DNA of 15,148 nt. It comes from JAYELX01 sp964544065. GTDB lineage: Bacteria > Chloroflexota > Anaerolineae > Anaerolineales > UBA11858. Positions 13,285 through 15,148 of the stretch are shown here, one piece after another. The notes beneath the pieces are model-generated. The model saw nothing but the letters and a program-made list of their open reading frames with translations. It searched no databases and was not told the origin of the DNA. The position numbers and the translations under genes are program-made. Positions within the stretch are counted from its first letter, which is position 1. The number at the start of each line of letters is the position of its first letter. The DNA lies in the NCBI GenBank assembly GCA_964544065.1, contig CAZJBA010000073.1:1-15148 (forward strand), in the 5' to 3' direction.

Positions 13285-15102
13285 ATGAATCACTCTCATC
13301 AACCCGACGTATTCAAAGCGTTAGAAGACGCGCTGGATCAACTCAGCAAGCAAACCCTGCCCGTAAAGACGCGCTCACAGATTCAGGGCGCTCAAAAACG
13401 CCTCAAGCAGCTTCAACATTCACCAGAGCAAAGCGGTCAGCACGGACAATTGGCTGCGCTTTACCGAGTTTCGCGTAGTTTGGGTAGTTCCTTGAAACTG
13501 GACGAAGTCCTCACCCAAGTTATGGATGCCGTCATTCAGCTTACCGGTGCTGAACGAGGCTTTCTTACCTTGGTTGACCCAAGTACGGACAAACTAGACC
13601 TGCGTGCCGCTCGTAATATTCAGCAAGAAAGCCTTCAGCGCGAGGAGATGAAATTTAGCCGCACCGTGATTCGGTCGGTGCTAGAAAGGGGCGAAGGGCT
13701 TGTCACAACCGATGCCCAAGACGATCCTCGTTTTTCGGGACAAGACTCGGTGGTCATCTATGCATTGCGTTCCATTATGTGCGCTCCACTTTGGGCTAGA
13801 GGTAACATCATTGGGGTTATCTATGTAGATAACCGCGCTCAATCAGGTATATTTTCCGACAAAGACCTTGAGCTTCTAAATACATTTGCCAGCCAGGCTG
13901 CCATTGCGATTGAAAACGCTCGCCTCTACACTCGCACCGACGAGGCTTTGGCGGACCGGGTGTCAGAATTGGAGAAACTTCGCCAAATTGATCAAGAACT
14001 GAATGCGAATCTAGATTTAAAACAAAGCCTGGAAATTGCCCTCAAGTGGGCGTGTCAGGAGACCGAATCGGAACGTGGTTGGATTGCTCTCTATGAACAG
14101 GAAAACGACCAGTTTGAATTGGTCGCTACTTCGCCGGGAAACGATCTGCCCGCTCCGTGCAAAGATGTCTTGGGGCGATTAAAGACGAATCCAAAAGCTC
14201 AAATTGTTCTGGCAACAGCAGATGCTCCCGTGTATTACCTCGCTCCTTTCTTGCACGGTGATCGAGCCATTGGGGCCATTATCATGGCGCATCGGAAAAC
14301 TATTTCTGAAGTCGACCAATCCTTTCTCCAACGCCTGGCTGGTCGCGCCTGCGCGGCGGTTGAAAACGCCCAATTGTATCAAGCTGTGGAAAAGGCCAAC
14401 CAGGCCAAATCACAATTTATCTCCATCGTCACACACGAGTTGCGCATTCCCCTCACCTCTATCAAAGGTTACACTGATTTGATCCTTCAAGAAGCCGTTG
14501 GAGATGTCAATGAACAGCAAAAAAAATTTTTGGACGTGATCCATAACAACGTGTCGCGCATGTCCGCTTTGATCTCCGACCTTTCCGATATCTCTCGGAT
14601 TGAGCGTGGCAAACTCAGACTGGAGCCAGATTTCATCTCCCTGCCGGCGCGAGTGGAGGAAACGCTGGATGGTTTGCGCCCCAAGATTGAGGAGAAATCA
14701 CAACAACTGAAAGTTGACTTTGAGGAAGGTTTACCTGACGTTTATGCAGATCCCAACCGGCTTGTCCAAATCTTGACAAACCTGGTCAGCAATGCCTGGA
14801 AATACACTCCGAAAGAGGGCAAGATCACCATCCGGGCTTATCCCAAAGATAAGTACGTTTTCGTCGAGGTCAAAGACACAGGCTATGGAATCAGTGAGCA
14901 GGATCAAGAAGAGATTTTCAACCAATTCTTCCGCTCCGAATCTCCTCACGTGCGCGAAGAGATTGGGTGGGGGCTGGGGCTGAATGTAACCCGGCGGCTT
15001 GTCGAAGTCATGGGAGGAGAGATAGGCTTTCGTAGCAAGCTGGACCAGGGCAGCATTTTCTGGTTCCGGTTACCTACGGAAGAAATCGATATGCAGCTCT
15101 AA
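13285..15102 (+). CDS. Soluble GAF-domain sensor histidine kinase
   Basis: 605 residues without membrane segments. A charged helical N-terminus (about 1-55) is followed by GAF 1 (about 70-215, well conserved, with CAPLWARGNIIGVIYVDN at 166-183), a coiled linker (about 215-245), a weaker GAF 2 (about 246-365), HisKA (about 374-442) and HATPase_c (about 486-597). The phospho-acceptor is H384 in VTHELRIPL, where the usual HELRTP/HELRSP has Ile. N box ILTNLVSNAWKYTP (496-509), G1 DTGYGIS (531-537) and G2 GWGLGLN (561-567) are intact. It has its own promoter and is separated from nth by 149 bases. Its signal and partner regulator are unknown; no receiver domain lies in the window, though one could be just beyond 15148. 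After the stop, 15103-15112 is the palindrome AGAATATTCT; nothing else is seen to the end. Confidence 0.9.
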   Translation: MNHSHQPDVFKALEDALDQLSKQTLPVKTRSQIQGAQKRLKQLQHSPEQSGQHGQLAALYRVSRSLGSSLKLDEVLTQVMDAVIQLTGAERGFLTLVDPSTDKLDLRAARNIQQESLQREEMKFSRTVIRSVLERGEGLVTTDAQDDPRFSGQDSVVIYALRSIMCAPLWARGNIIGVIYVDNRAQSGIFSDKDLELLNTFASQAAIAIENARLYTRTDEALADRVSELEKLRQIDQELNANLDLKQSLEIALKWACQETESERGWIALYEQENDQFELVATSPGNDLPAPCKDVLGRLKTNPKAQIVLATADAPVYYLAPFLHGDRAIGAIIMAHRKTISEVDQSFLQRLAGRACAAVENAQLYQAVEKANQAKSQFISIVTHELRIPLTSIKGYTDLILQEAVGDVNEQQKKFLDVIHNNVSRMSALISDLSDISRIERGKLRLEPDFISLPARVEETLDGLRPKIEEKSQQLKVDFEEGLPDVYADPNRLVQILTNLVSNAWKYTPKEGKITIRAYPKDKYVFVEVKDTGYGISEQDQEEIFNQFFRSESPHVREEIGWGLGLNVTRRLVEVMGGEIGFRSKLDQGSIFWFRLPTEEIDMQL

Positions 15103-15148
15103 AGAATATTCTGCCAATAGGATAGGACTACGCAGTTCGCCGATTCGC

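Overview
The window looks like chromosomal DNA from a member of the Chloroflexota, most likely an Anaerolineae-type organism. This is an inference from protein style: two soluble multi-GAF histidine kinases, a bacterial PH-domain membrane protein next to a DUF92 protein, a holin-like chromosomal protein, and a TrpRS with an iron-sulfur type Cys motif. No rRNA, tRNA, transposase, prophage cluster or CRISPR array is visible. Coding density is high and the only stretch over 300 bases without an intact gene is about 5056-5426.

Layout. 130-1794 (+) is a GT39/PMT-like membrane glycosyltransferase and 1853-2620 (+) a divergent dihydroorotate-dehydrogenase-like TIM barrel. They converge on a minus-strand operon read from about 5055 down to 2652: a broken Rdx/SelW-like gene, trpS, a small membrane protein with two tandem holin-LLH-like modules, and dtd (D-aminoacyl-tRNA deacylase). 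trpS and dtd both act on tRNA charging and its quality control. Between this operon and the next plus-strand gene lies an intergenic region with a row of mini-hairpins and a larger stem-loop. From 5427 on, everything is on the plus strand: a bPH membrane protein, DUF92 protein, holB (DNA polymerase III delta'), a GAF-GAF-PAS histidine kinase, a degenerate metallo-beta-lactamase-fold protein, a ReAV-type L-asparaginase, endonuclease III, and a second GAF histidine kinase. No response regulator is encoded here, so both kinases are orphans in this window.

The most notable non-coding signal is a cluster of DnaA boxes (three perfect TTATCCACA, one near-perfect, and one possible reverse copy) in the 76-bp gap between the bPH and DUF92 genes, two genes upstream of holB. 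It may be a replication origin, a DnaA-titration site or a DnaA-controlled promoter. Three plus-strand genes (5427, 7251, 13285) have promoter-like -10 hexamers only 6-8 bases before their ATG and no Shine-Dalgarno, which suggests leaderless transcripts; minus-strand genes and the MBL/asparaginase pair instead have clear ribosome binding sites.

Other points worth a second look: loss of expected catalytic residues in the DHODH-like and MBL-fold proteins, and the Rdx gene, which reads Cys-x-x-TGA and then continues in another frame.
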